DNA of 64,000 nt from assembly GCF_024347395.1 (NCBI RefSeq), contig NZ_AP025472.1, positions 1,116,001 to 1,180,000 on the forward strand. The letters run 5' to 3'. Within the stretch, counting starts at the first letter, position 1. Each line of letters opens with the position of its first letter. The position numbers and the translations under genes were made by a program. The notes under the pieces were generated by a model that saw nothing but the letters and a program-made list of their open reading frames with translations, had not been told where the DNA came from and ran no database searches. This stretch comes from Vibrio cortegadensis (GTDB lineage Bacteria; Pseudomonadota; Gammaproteobacteria; Enterobacterales; Vibrionaceae). Below are positions 24,825 through 33,445 of this stretch, piece after piece.

Positions 24825-26567
24825 TTAACGGCTTTGCATTTCATCTTCAAATATTTTGTCCCGCATTTTCCAAAATCGTCCGACCTTTCTTGCTACCACA
24901 AATTGAGGAGGACGAAAGCGGTGTTGGTTAGCGACGACGCGAGTGGGTGAACTCTCTTCAAATGGTCGATGTCTATCCGCAAGGTGAGGGCGAACAAATT
25001 GATCTTTAAACAGTTGCTTTTGCTTCTTCGTGGTTAATGGCCAAAACTCATGAACTTGAGCTTGGTTTTCACCTAGATAGGTGACTTTAAGCTGAGATTT
25101 TCCTGTTGAGTCTTTATGAACATTTAAGTCCATCTCAAGACACTCAAATACTAACGCATCTTTTAAGTTGAGAGCCTCTTTTAGTTTTTTATCGGGGTCA
25201 ACTAAAGTGGCATCGCACTCATGACAAATACGGGCGGCAATGTCATTGTCTGCTCCGCAGTTACCACAATATTTAGCTCTGAATCGGTATCCACAATGCT
25301 CCCGTTCTTGAGTCTCTTCATCGGTAAAATAACCTTGGCAGCGACGTCCAAAATGCTCTAGTAGGAAACCATTACTGTCTAGCTTTCCCCAGAAGTTATT
25401 ATTGAAACCGCAAGCCGGGCAAGGGATGGTGACGATTTCGCTCTCAGAATCCGGTTTTGGATCGCCCACTTCTGGTTGATAAAGGTCGTAGCTATTGCCT
25501 GCATAATCGAGTACTAAACATTCGGTTTTTCCCTCAGATAGGCGTAATCCTCGACCTACAATTTGCTGATAAAGACTGATTGATTCTGTTGGTCGCAAAA
25601 TAGCGATTAAATCCACATGAGGCGCATCGAAACCAGTGGTTAACACAGAAACATTGACGAGAAATTTGATATGGCGGTTTTTGAAGTCATTAATGATCTG
25701 ATCGCGCTCTAATGTTGGAGTATCACCGATGACAATTGCGGACTCTCCAGTAGGCAGTAGGCCTAAAATCTCCTGCGCGTGACGAACCGTTGCCGCAAAT
25801 ACCATTATGCCTTGTTTGTCTTGTGCCAGTTGAATGATTTGGTCGACAATCTGCGGTGTGGCGCGTTTAGATTGCTCAATGACCATGTCCAGTTCCGTTT
25901 CTTTATATCGCCCGGTGTTTGCTGGCTTAAGCTTAGAGAAATCATAACTGAGTACAGGAGCATCAATCATTCTGGCGGGGGTCAAAAAACCTTCATCAAG
26001 TAGGTAACGAATCGGCAGTTCAAAAATGCAGTCACGGAAAAATCTCGGTTCTTCAGAGCGAACTTGGCCGCGAGTATGGTATTGGTATAACCACCCCATG
26101 CCTAGGCGATAAGGCGTGGCGGTTAAGCCTAACACTTTAATGCCGGGGTTTATCTCTCTTAAGTGGGAAATGACTTTTTGGTAGCTGCTTGTTTTTTCAT
26201 CGGGTACGCGATGGCATTCATCAATGACCAAGAGTGAAAACTGATTCGCAAAAGCGTCTAAGTTTCTAACAACGGATTGTACTGAGGCGAAGACGACCTG
26301 TTGATCGGTCTCTTTACGACCTAAACCCGCCGAGAATATGGCCCCTTTTAAGTCATAACCTTCATATTTCGCGTGGTTTTGCTCAACTAATTCTTTTACG
26401 TGCGCCATCACCAAAACTCGTCCTTTAGCGAGACGAGCGAGTTCTGCAATGACTAAGCTTTTCCCTGCTCCAGTGGGCAGTACGAGAACCGCAGGTGAGC
26501 TGTGCTTACGAAAATAGTGGATGACCGCTTTAACTGAATCAGCTTGATAAGGGCGAAGTGTGTACAT
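24825..26567 (-). CDS. radD: DEAD/DEAH-box superfamily 2 helicase RadD (YejH)
   Basis: A 580-residue SF2 ATPase close in length to E. coli RadD/YejH (586). Walker A LPTGAGKS (31-37), Walker B DECH (116-119), motif III LTATPYR, and C-terminal motif VI QIVGRGLR. Zinc-ribbon cysteine pairs follow (CPACG near residue 380 and CGNCG / CHEC near 430-450). RadD helps repair double-strand breaks and works with RecA and SSB in E. coli. It is divergent from rsuA, exactly as in E. coli, with a 135-base gap for both promoters. Confidence 0.9.
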   Translation of the reverse strand: MYTLRPYQADSVKAVIHYFRKHSSPAVLVLPTGAGKSLVIAELARLAKGRVLVMAHVKELVEQNHAKYEGYDLKGAIFSAGLGRKETDQQVVFASVQSVVRNLDAFANQFSLLVIDECHRVPDEKTSSYQKVISHLREINPGIKVLGLTATPYRLGMGWLYQYHTRGQVRSEEPRFFRDCIFELPIRYLLDEGFLTPARMIDAPVLSYDFSKLKPANTGRYKETELDMVIEQSKRATPQIVDQIIQLAQDKQGIMVFAATVRHAQEILGLLPTGESAIVIGDTPTLERDQIINDFKNRHIKFLVNVSVLTTGFDAPHVDLIAILRPTESISLYQQIVGRGLRLSEGKTECLVLDYAGNSYDLYQPEVGDPKPDSESEIVTIPCPACGFNNNFWGKLDSNGFLLEHFGRRCQGYFTDEETQEREHCGYRFRAKYCGNCGADNDIAARICHECDATLVDPDKKLKEALNLKDALVFECLEMDLNVHKDSTGKSQLKVTYLGENQAQVHEFWPLTTKKQKQLFKDQFVRPHLADRHRPFEESSPTRVVANQHRFRPPQFVVARKVGRFWKMRDKIFEDEMQSR

Positions 26568-26702
26568 AGGGATGCGTTTATTAACCTTTCAAATGAAGCA
26601 AATAGAATAAGAGCAACGGCGGTTTACACAAATAATGTGAAATAGCTCAACTATTGAGTAAAACAAGACTATAATACCTGACTTAATTTAGTCGAGGTAT
26701 TC

Positions 26703-27398
26703 ATGCGTTTAGATAAATTTTTGTGTGATTCATTAGGTGTTACTCGTAGAGAAGCGACAATCCTTCTTAGAAAAGGCGAAGTAACCGTAAATGGCGAGAA
26801 GAAAAAAAGCGGTTCTGTAAAAGTAACAGAGCAGTGCTGTGTTGAGTGGCAAGAGCGCGAAATAACGGTGAAAGGCCCTCGTTACATCATGCTATACAAA
26901 CCGGAAGGCTTTGTTTGTTCACATGAAGATGGTTCTAATCCAACCGCATTTGAATTGCTTGATGAAATCAAAATGGACGAACTTCATTTTGCTGGCCGTT
27001 TAGATGTTGATACGACAGGTTTAGTTCTGATCACCGATGATGGCCAATGGTCTCACCGCATTACATCGCCTAAGCGTAAATGTGAAAAAACATACCGCGT
27101 ATGGCTGGTTGAACCTGTTGAAGATGACTATGTTGAGAAGTTTAAGCAAGGTATTGAGCTTCGCAGTGAAAAAGAGCCAACACTGCCTGCACATCTCGAA
27201 GTTCGTGCCGAAAAAGAGGTGCTACTGACTATCCATGAAGGCAAATACCATCAAGTAAAACGTATGTTTGCTGCTTTGGGTAATAAAGTAGAAGCACTTC
27301 ACCGTGAAAAAATTGGTGAAATTGAATTAGATGAAGAGTTAGAGTTAGGTGAGTACCGTTATTTAACTCAAGAAGAAGCGGATTCTATTTGGAAATAG
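26703..27398 (+). CDS. rsuA: 16S rRNA pseudouridine(516) synthase RsuA
   Basis: A 231-residue enzyme of the RsuA/RluB/E/F family. An N-terminal S4 RNA-binding domain (MRLDKFLCDSLGVTRREA, residues 1-55) is followed by the catalytic domain with GRLDVDTTGL, where Asp101 is the nucleophile. The end of the domain has HEGKYHQVKRMFAALGN, conserved in RsuA. It makes pseudouridine 516 in 16S rRNA in E. coli. It lies next to radD and upstream of bcr, the same order as in E. coli, which supports the rsuA name over rluE. A stem with T-run follows it at 27443. Confidence 0.93.
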   Translation: MRLDKFLCDSLGVTRREATILLRKGEVTVNGEKKKSGSVKVTEQCCVEWQEREITVKGPRYIMLYKPEGFVCSHEDGSNPTAFELLDEIKMDELHFAGRLDVDTTGLVLITDDGQWSHRITSPKRKCEKTYRVWLVEPVEDDYVEKFKQGIELRSEKEPTLPAHLEVRAEKEVLLTIHEGKYHQVKRMFAALGNKVEALHREKIGEIELDEELELGEYRYLTQEEADSIWK

Positions 27399-27442
27399 TG
27401 GCGTAGGTTAAAGCCTGACGTTTATTTTCATGTTCGCGTATT

Positions 27443-27476
27443 AAAGTCATGGCCCATTTGGTCGTGGCTTTTCTTT
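27443..27476 (+). terminator. Terminator after rsuA
   Basis: AAAGTCATGGCC pairs with GGTCGTGGCTTT (12 base pairs including G-U wobbles, five-base loop), then TTCTTT. It separates rsuA from bcr. Confidence 0.6.
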
Positions 27477-27584
27477 AGTTTCGAAGTTCTGATTTATTTT
27501 TTATTGCAATATCTGATGATAGTTTTCGTTTGTAATACTTAGTCTTACGCCTACTTATCACCTCCACTTCCGCATAGGAGAGTT

Positions 27585-28829
27585 ATGACCACAACCACTG
27601 AACCAAGCATTTCGCAGGGAAATACTCAGCCGACAAGCGTGAACCCCAATGAGCCGCCTAAATTAGGGTTGTTGCTATTTTTAATTTTGGGTGCGATTGG
27701 TGCGCTGACACCTTTAGCTATCGATATGTATTTGCCAGCAATGCCGACGATCGCTAAAGATCTTGGCGTGTCTGCTGGTGCGGTTCAGATTACGTTAACC
27801 GCTTATACTGCTGGTTTTGCGTTTGGTCAGTTGCTGCATGGCCCTTTGGCCGACAGTTTTGGGCGTCGGCCTGTGCTCATCATTGGTGTGCTCTTTTTTG
27901 GCATTGCTGCGGTAGTGAGTGCGACAACGACGGGTATTGAAGCGTTAACTTATGTTAGAACCGCGCAAGGCTTTGCGGGGGCTGCGGCGGCTGTGGTGAT
28001 ACAAGCTCTGGTTCGCGATATGTTTGATCGTGAAGATTTCGCTCGTACCATGTCGTTCATTACCTTAGTGATGACGATCGCACCGTTAGTTGCGCCTATG
28101 GTGGGGGGGTATTTGGCTCTGTGGTTTGGTTGGCGTTCTATTTTCTGGGTGCTCGCGATTTTTGCTGCGCTGGTGATTGCTGCGGTGTTCTGGAAAATTC
28201 CGGAAACATTGCCAGTAGAGAAGAGACAACCATTACGCTTTAGAACCACCATTCGTAATTACGCTCGGTTATTTAAGAATCCAGTGGCAATGGGGCTGAT
28301 ATTTTCAGGTGCATTCTCTTTTGCCGGAATGTTTGCTTTCTTGACCGCTGGCGCATTCGTCTATATTGATATTTATGGCGTACGACCTGATCACTTTGGT
28401 TATCTGTTTGGAATGAATATCATTGCGATGATTTTGATGACGAGCATTAATGGTCGCATGGTGAAAAAAGTGGGCTCACATAATATGCTGCGCTTTGCTT
28501 TAACCATTCAGCTGTTAGCGGGTGTTGGCCTATTTGCGGGCTGGGCGCTCGATCTTGGGTTGTGGGGAATTGTTCCATTTGTCGTTCTATTCATCGGAAC
28601 ACTCTCAACAATCGGTAGTAATTCTATGGGGTTATTACTTAGCGGTTATCCGAAAATGGCGGGTACTGCTTCTTCGTTAGCTGGAACACTTCGTTTCGGT
28701 ACTGGTTCTGCTGTAGGTGCTTTGGTGGCAATGTTCCCATCCACAACCGCAGTACCAATGATTTTGGTGATGACAGCCTGCTCTGTGCTGTCAGCATTGT
28801 TATATTGGACATTAGGGAAAAAGGCATAA
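27585..28829 (+). CDS. bcr: Bcr/CflA-family drug efflux MFS transporter
   Basis: A 414-residue major facilitator with 12 predicted helices. After a polar ~30-residue N-terminus comes LTPLAIDMYLPAMPTIA, the DHA1 Bcr/CflA signature, then GPLADSFGRRPVL (motif A) and VRAAQGF-like VRTAQGFAGAAAAVVIQALVRDMF (motif B region). This family exports bicyclomycin, sulfonamides and other drugs with proton antiport. Its position downstream of rsuA mirrors E. coli. Its stop overlaps the DUF2913 start by one base (TAATG), implying translational coupling. Confidence 0.88.
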   Translation: MTTTTEPSISQGNTQPTSVNPNEPPKLGLLLFLILGAIGALTPLAIDMYLPAMPTIAKDLGVSAGAVQITLTAYTAGFAFGQLLHGPLADSFGRRPVLIIGVLFFGIAAVVSATTTGIEALTYVRTAQGFAGAAAAVVIQALVRDMFDREDFARTMSFITLVMTIAPLVAPMVGGYLALWFGWRSIFWVLAIFAALVIAAVFWKIPETLPVEKRQPLRFRTTIRNYARLFKNPVAMGLIFSGAFSFAGMFAFLTAGAFVYIDIYGVRPDHFGYLFGMNIIAMILMTSINGRMVKKVGSHNMLRFALTIQLLAGVGLFAGWALDLGLWGIVPFVVLFIGTLSTIGSNSMGLLLSGYPKMAGTASSLAGTLRFGTGSAVGALVAMFPSTTAVPMILVMTACSVLSALLYWTLGKKA

Positions 28830-29488
28830 TGTCGAAATACCATATTGAAATTCAAGCATTAGTAAATGCTGCATTAGAAGAGATGGCAGCGGAACACGAA
28901 AGCGGAAAGTTGGTCAATGCTCCTGTTGCAAATAACCACTTTCTGGTTCGTTGGGTAACGAAAAACATTAAAACCAAAGTGTTTAATAAGTGTATTAGCA
29001 GCGACATGATTCGCTGGCAGAAATCGGGTCGTTCTAAAGGTAACCAATCCGATCTTCTGTTTACGTTCAAACGTATTTCGGCCTTCTACGGAAAGATGTT
29101 TCCACAAGGTGACGACACTAAACCATTAAAAGACAGCGATGTTGAAGCGTTCATCGATAAAATGGATGAAGCGGGTTGGTGTGTAACGAATACAGAAGTG
29201 CTAACTAATGGTGAGAAGATTCAGTTCTTTACGGATGGCGCAGACTCTTTCGCGATGTGTGCTGATCAATGTGATGACTCTTTTGACGGTGAAATCATGG
29301 CACGACCAATGAATTGGTTTGTTCGTGGCAATCACGCGAAGTTTATTGAGATGGCCGCAGAAGCTGGTTTCATGCTGCACAAACGTACTGACTACAAATC
29401 ATTGGTCAAATACCATGGTGAGTATATTGTTTACCCTGGAAATCACGGCGTTGAATTAGCTGAAATTCCGATTAGCGTCATTGGTTAA
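28829..29488 (+). CDS. DUF2913 family protein
   Basis: A 219-residue soluble protein matching DUF2913, found mainly in Vibrio and relatives. The start MSKYHIEIQALVNAALEEM, a central LLFTFKRISAFYGKMFP and the CADQCDD region are recognisable. No catalytic motif, signal or membrane segment is seen, and the function is unknown. The ATG at 28829 overlaps the bcr stop (TAATG), so it is translated with the transporter; an in-frame start eight codons earlier lies inside bcr and is less likely. A terminator follows at 29547. Confidence 0.8.
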   Translation: MSKYHIEIQALVNAALEEMAAEHESGKLVNAPVANNHFLVRWVTKNIKTKVFNKCISSDMIRWQKSGRSKGNQSDLLFTFKRISAFYGKMFPQGDDTKPLKDSDVEAFIDKMDEAGWCVTNTEVLTNGEKIQFFTDGADSFAMCADQCDDSFDGEIMARPMNWFVRGNHAKFIEMAAEAGFMLHKRTDYKSLVKYHGEYIVYPGNHGVELAEIPISVIG

Positions 29489-29546
29489 TTGATTGGTTAA
29501 TTGATTGGGTCATCGGTTAGCAGATTCGTTTTAATCGTTGAATTAT

Positions 29547-29597
29547 AATGCCTCTTTTGAGCTTTATTGGTAAGGCTTCAAAAGGGGCATTTTTATT
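29547..29597 (+). terminator. Terminator after the bcr-DUF2913 operon
   Basis: AATGCC-T-CTTTTGA pairs with TCAAAAG-G-GGCATT (one mismatch), followed by TTTTATTTT. Confidence 0.8.
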
Positions 29598-29638
29598 TTC
29601 TGTTTTCAGCTATCAACTGTTTACACGACATGTCTCAT

Positions 29639-29692
29639 TGTTTGTGCATGCCTAATAGTTTGTGTATGTCTAGCTGTTCGTGCATGTCTATG
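29639..29692. repeat. Three imperfect ~17-base tandem repeats
   Basis: TGTTTGTGCATGCCTA, TAGTTTGTGTATGTCTA and CTGTTCGTGCATGTCTA follow each other in the gap before the DUF2867 gene end. No role is apparent. Confidence 0.6.
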
Positions 29693-29697
29693 GTGAA

Positions 29698-31149
29698 TTA
29701 GCTCTTCTCCGTTTGTTTACCGGAGGCCTTTTTACAGATAGCCTTTACCATGCCTCTAAAAATAAATAGATGGGCAGGCATCATGGCAAACCAGTAGAGT
29801 AATCCTAAAAATCCTTGCGGATGCCACCAAGCGGTTAAGTTCACCTCTCTATAGTCACCATGATCAGTGATGGTGCACTCAAGACGTCCTAAACCGGGTC
29901 CTTTCATCCCAAAAAATAGAGAAAGAAACTGATTTTTTTCACAGCGAATCACTTTCCAAGAGTCAATAAAATCACCCACTTTTAATTCAGGCCCTTCAGG
30001 AGATCGACGTATCGGCCTCTGACCGCCAAAGAAGATGTCGAGCCATTCCCGTGTACGCCATAACCCATTAGCAAAAAAGTACCCCTCTTCTTTGCTTCCA
30101 ATTTTTTGTGCAACTTCCCATAGTTGCTCGATCGATAACTGAGTATGTGCACTTGCCCCAGCTTGTTTAGGGTAATAGCCGTAACCAGGCTGCCAGCGTT
30201 GTAAGGCTGCGGGTTCAAATCCCCATACATTACTGCGGACAAATGTACCTTCTTGTTTAATTGTCTCCCTTACTGCGTCTTCATAAGAAATAAGATCTTG
30301 CGGGTATAGTTTGCGTATTGGCTGAGCGTCGGCAATGTAGTCGTGTTCCAGTCCGGCCAGCAGCGCTTTGCCTATATTAGAGGGGACGGAAGTGACTAAG
30401 CTAAGCCAATATGAGGCCATTTTAGGAGTAAGGAGAGCGGTAGACCATAAACGGAGTGGCTTTTTGACCGCTTGGCAGATCACTTTAAATTGCTCGCGGT
30501 AGCTCAATACATCGGGCCCGCCGACTTCAAATGTTTGAGATTCGTTCGGCGATGCTTCCGCTAATTCTAATAGGTAATGATTTAGGTTAGGTAGGGCAAT
30601 GGGGTTTGCTTTTGAATTAACCCATTTAGGTGCGATCATTAGAGGGAGGTTGTAAACAAAGTCGCGCATAATTTCAAAAGCAGCGGAACCTGGGCCAATA
30701 ATGACGCCAGCGCGAAGTTCTGTCACGGGTATACCACTAAGTCGAATGATCTTGCCTGTCTTTTTCCTTGCTAATAAATGTTCAGAATTCCCCGTTTGTG
30801 GCTGAAGTGCGCTTAAGTAAATGACATGTTTAACTCGGCTATTAAGCAGCGCTTGAGAGAAGTTTTCCGCCAGTTGCAGTTCATACTCGATAAAGTCGTG
30901 CCCCTCAGCCATTCCGTGAACGAGGAAGAAGACCAGATCGAAATCATCAACAAGCTTATCGGTCTCATTCTTATCCGCTAAATCTAGATAATGCATCGTA
31001 AGGCTAGGGTGGGGAGCGGTTCTCTGTTTGAGATAATCGATATGACGAGCTGCGGCCGTGACAAGATGACCCTCTGCTAGTAACTTCGGGATTAGTTGTG
31101 ATCCAATGTAGCCTGACGCACCTAATATAAGAATTTTTTTCATGCTCAT
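29698..31149 (-). CDS. NAD(P)-binding epimerase-like protein with DUF2867 domain
   Basis: A 483-residue two-domain protein. Residues 1-~230 are an atypical SDR/NmrA-like Rossmann domain: KKILILGASGYIGSQL at the start, then FFLVHGM, VKHVIYLSALQP and an ELRAGVIIGPGSAA segment. Residues ~330-475 form the DUF2867 domain (EGYFFANGLWRTREWLD, GDFIDSWKVI), with a hydrophobic stretch near 450-470. Two-domain proteins of this type are common in gammaproteobacteria; substrate and role are unknown. No YxxxK active-site pair is clear, so it may be a binding protein. An ATG two codons in (31143) is an equal candidate start. Confidence 0.82.
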   Translation of the reverse strand: MSMKKILILGASGYIGSQLIPKLLAEGHLVTAAARHIDYLKQRTAPHPSLTMHYLDLADKNETDKLVDDFDLVFFLVHGMAEGHDFIEYELQLAENFSQALLNSRVKHVIYLSALQPQTGNSEHLLARKKTGKIIRLSGIPVTELRAGVIIGPGSAAFEIMRDFVYNLPLMIAPKWVNSKANPIALPNLNHYLLELAEASPNESQTFEVGGPDVLSYREQFKVICQAVKKPLRLWSTALLTPKMASYWLSLVTSVPSNIGKALLAGLEHDYIADAQPIRKLYPQDLISYEDAVRETIKQEGTFVRSNVWGFEPAALQRWQPGYGYYPKQAGASAHTQLSIEQLWEVAQKIGSKEEGYFFANGLWRTREWLDIFFGGQRPIRRSPEGPELKVGDFIDSWKVIRCEKNQFLSLFFGMKGPGLGRLECTITDHGDYREVNLTAWWHPQGFLGLLYWFAMMPAHLFIFRGMVKAICKKASGKQTEKS

Positions 31150-31268
31150 CCATCAGCCTTTTTAGTGGTCGAAATATGCACTAAGGGCTATAGTATCAGA
31201 TTATTATCGAGTTCTATCAATATGTTGTGATTTGGTTACGATTACTCGGTTTTTGTTTATTAAAGGTG

Positions 31269-32651
31269 ATGTTCTTGGCTCTTGTCTCTCAAATAATTTT
31301 CCATACCAAAGGTGATTTTTTACGCCGTTTAATTGCGATTGCATTACCTATTGCCCTTCAGAGTATTATGTTCTCAAGCCGAGGTTTGGTGGATGTACTT
31401 ATGCTGGGACAGCTAGGAGAAGCGGATATTGCCGCGGTGGGTGTGGCGAGCCGAGCCATGTTTGTTACAACCATAATGTTAGTGGGTGTAAACACTGGAG
31501 GCGCACTATTAACGGCTCAGTTCTGGGGCGCAGGAGATAAAAAAGGCGTTAGGGAAAGTACCGCCCTGACTTGGATGATTGCGGTGGGTTTTGCTCTATT
31601 GACCATCGTCTTTTTTGTCTTATTTCCAACTCAGATTATGTCACTGACCACCGATTCGAATGAAGTTCAGCAACTGGGTCGAGACTATATTGTTATCACA
31701 TCGTTTAGCATGATAGCAGTGGCTTGTGTGAGCAGTATGGCGGTAGGTTTACGTGCGATGCACAAGCCGGGGATTAGTACTTTTTTTAGTGGAATCGGAA
31801 TCCTGTCGAACGTCTTCCTCAACTGGGTGCTTATTTTCGGTAAGTTTGGATTCCCAGCTATGGGGATCACTGGTGCAGCAATCGCGACGGTCTTAAGCAG
31901 CGCAATAGAGGTGATGTGTTTATATGGTTACCTATATAGCAAAAAGCATCTTCTCGCTTTTGGTATGAATGACATAAAAGCCGCGTGTTATTGGGACAAT
32001 ATTGTTCGCTTCTTAAAATTATCAATGCCGACAACGTTCAACTTTCTTGCGTGGGCTGGTGGTTTATTCGCGTACCATGCCATTATGGGACAAAGTGGTG
32101 TTCAAGGCCTTGCTGCACTCTCTGTCATGACGCCTGTTGAGTCGATCTCACTAAGCTTGCTCATCGGTCTATCGAATGCCGCGTCAGTGTTAGTCGGCAA
32201 CCAGCTAGGTGCTAAAAAATACGATGCCGTGTATTACCAGGCGCTGGGTTTAACTTGTTTAAACATCATCGTTGGTGTTTGTGTGGCTATCTTGCTCTTC
32301 TTCATTCAGATCCCGATTTTAAACGCTTTCTCTGCGCTGACCCCTGAAACAAGGGAAATGGCAGAAAAATTCATTGTTATCTTAAGTTTCGGTATTGTCC
32401 TTCGCTCCGTTCCTATGGTGGTGATCGTTGGAGTACTGAGAGCGGGTGGTGATGTGAAGTTTTGCTTGTATCAAGATCTCATCGCCCAATGGTTGATCGG
32501 TATTCCGCTGGCTGCTTTTGCGGCTATCAAGCTAGGGATGTCTCCGGAATGGATTTATGTGCTGTTTCTCACAGAAGAAGTGGTGAAGTGGGGCGGTTCA
32601 CTTTATAGGATGAAAAGCAAGAAGTGGATGAAAAATTTGATTGAAAATTAG
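31269..32651 (+). CDS. MATE-family multidrug/Na+ efflux transporter
   Basis: A transporter of about 460 residues with 12 predicted helices in two halves, as in NorM-like MATE proteins. Seen: FLRRLIAIALPIALQS, DVLMLGQLGEADIAAVGVA in helix 1-2, and TAQFWGAGDKKGVRES. The second half repeats the pattern (NAASVLVGNQLGAKKYD). MATE carriers expel cationic drugs against Na+ or H+. The start is uncertain: a GTG at 31227 has no ribosome site, the ATG at 31269 has AAAGG only two bases away, and a TTG at 31275 is better placed. I give the ATG. No operon partner. Confidence 0.85.
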   Translation: MFLALVSQIIFHTKGDFLRRLIAIALPIALQSIMFSSRGLVDVLMLGQLGEADIAAVGVASRAMFVTTIMLVGVNTGGALLTAQFWGAGDKKGVRESTALTWMIAVGFALLTIVFFVLFPTQIMSLTTDSNEVQQLGRDYIVITSFSMIAVACVSSMAVGLRAMHKPGISTFFSGIGILSNVFLNWVLIFGKFGFPAMGITGAAIATVLSSAIEVMCLYGYLYSKKHLLAFGMNDIKAACYWDNIVRFLKLSMPTTFNFLAWAGGLFAYHAIMGQSGVQGLAALSVMTPVESISLSLLIGLSNAASVLVGNQLGAKKYDAVYYQALGLTCLNIIVGVCVAILLFFIQIPILNAFSALTPETREMAEKFIVILSFGIVLRSVPMVVIVGVLRAGGDVKFCLYQDLIAQWLIGIPLAAFAAIKLGMSPEWIYVLFLTEEVVKWGGSLYRMKSKKWMKNLIEN

Positions 32652-32773
32652 ACATGTGAATTATTGATGCTGCAATGGGATGCGTATATTGTGATCTGTA
32701 CTTCAAAACACTTCCTACTAACAAGGAATTAGTGTAGATTCTGAATCCAATTTAGAGTTCATGTGGTGATTTA

Positions 32774-33445
32774 ATGTTAAGACTGTCGGACCTGTGCAAA
32801 GGCTATGTAGATGGGGGGGAATTTCACCCTGTACTGCAAGGGGCAGAGCTTCATTTAAATCAAGGGGACCAAGTTGCTTTAATGGGAGAAAGTGGTTCAG
32901 GAAAGAGCACTTTACTTAACCTTATTGCTGGTCTCGATACGGTAGACTCTGGTGAAATTGAGTTCCCTCATTTGCAAATGCACAGTGCTTCTGAGTTTAA
33001 CCGTACCGCTTTTCGTCGTAATAATATTGGTAATATATTCCAACAGTTCAACTTGCTCCCAACGCTTAATATTGCCGACAACATCCGCTTTTGCCGTCAA
33101 TTAAAAGGCCTACCTGAAGACAAAGCTCTATGGCGTCAGATTTTATCTGCATTGGATCTGATGGCACTTTTAGGGCGTTACCCAGAAGAGGTCTCTGGTG
33201 GTCAGCAACAGAGAGCGGCGATTGCAAGGGCTTTATATATGGAGCCTCAGTTACTACTGGCAGATGAACCAACGGGTAGCCTTGATGAACGTAATGCGGA
33301 AGCGGTAATGCGTTTATTAACCTCACTTACTCGTCAGCTAAATTGTACGCTGCTACTTGTCACTCACAGTGAAAAAGTTGCTCAGCACATGGAAGGGCGC
33401 GTTCGCCTTCAAGGAGGGCAATTGCATGTTATGGCCCGTAGTTAA
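32774..33445 (+). CDS. ABC transporter ATP-binding protein (LolD/MacB-like, AttE-like)
   Basis: A 223-residue ATPase. Walker A GESGSGKST (38-46), Q-loop FQQFN, signature SGGQQQR (141-147), Walker B LLADEPTG (161-168) and H-loop THSE are all present. It resembles the LolD/MacB/AttE group that pairs with FtsX-fold permeases. The permease gene starts inside its last 20 bases, with the ribosome site GGAGG near the ATPase end, so the two are translated together, followed by the AttH-like gene. Together they look like the AttEFGH system described from Agrobacterium-type loci, of unknown substrate. Confidence 0.9.
   Translation: MLRLSDLCKGYVDGGEFHPVLQGAELHLNQGDQVALMGESGSGKSTLLNLIAGLDTVDSGEIEFPHLQMHSASEFNRTAFRRNNIGNIFQQFNLLPTLNIADNIRFCRQLKGLPEDKALWRQILSALDLMALLGRYPEEVSGGQQQRAAIARALYMEPQLLLADEPTGSLDERNAEAVMRLLTSLTRQLNCTLLLVTHSEKVAQHMEGRVRLQGGQLHVMARS

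Noticed and set aside
31227..31268. MATE start at GTG 31227
   Set aside because: No ribosome site and the extra residues are not typical of MATE N-termini; kept as a lesser alternative.
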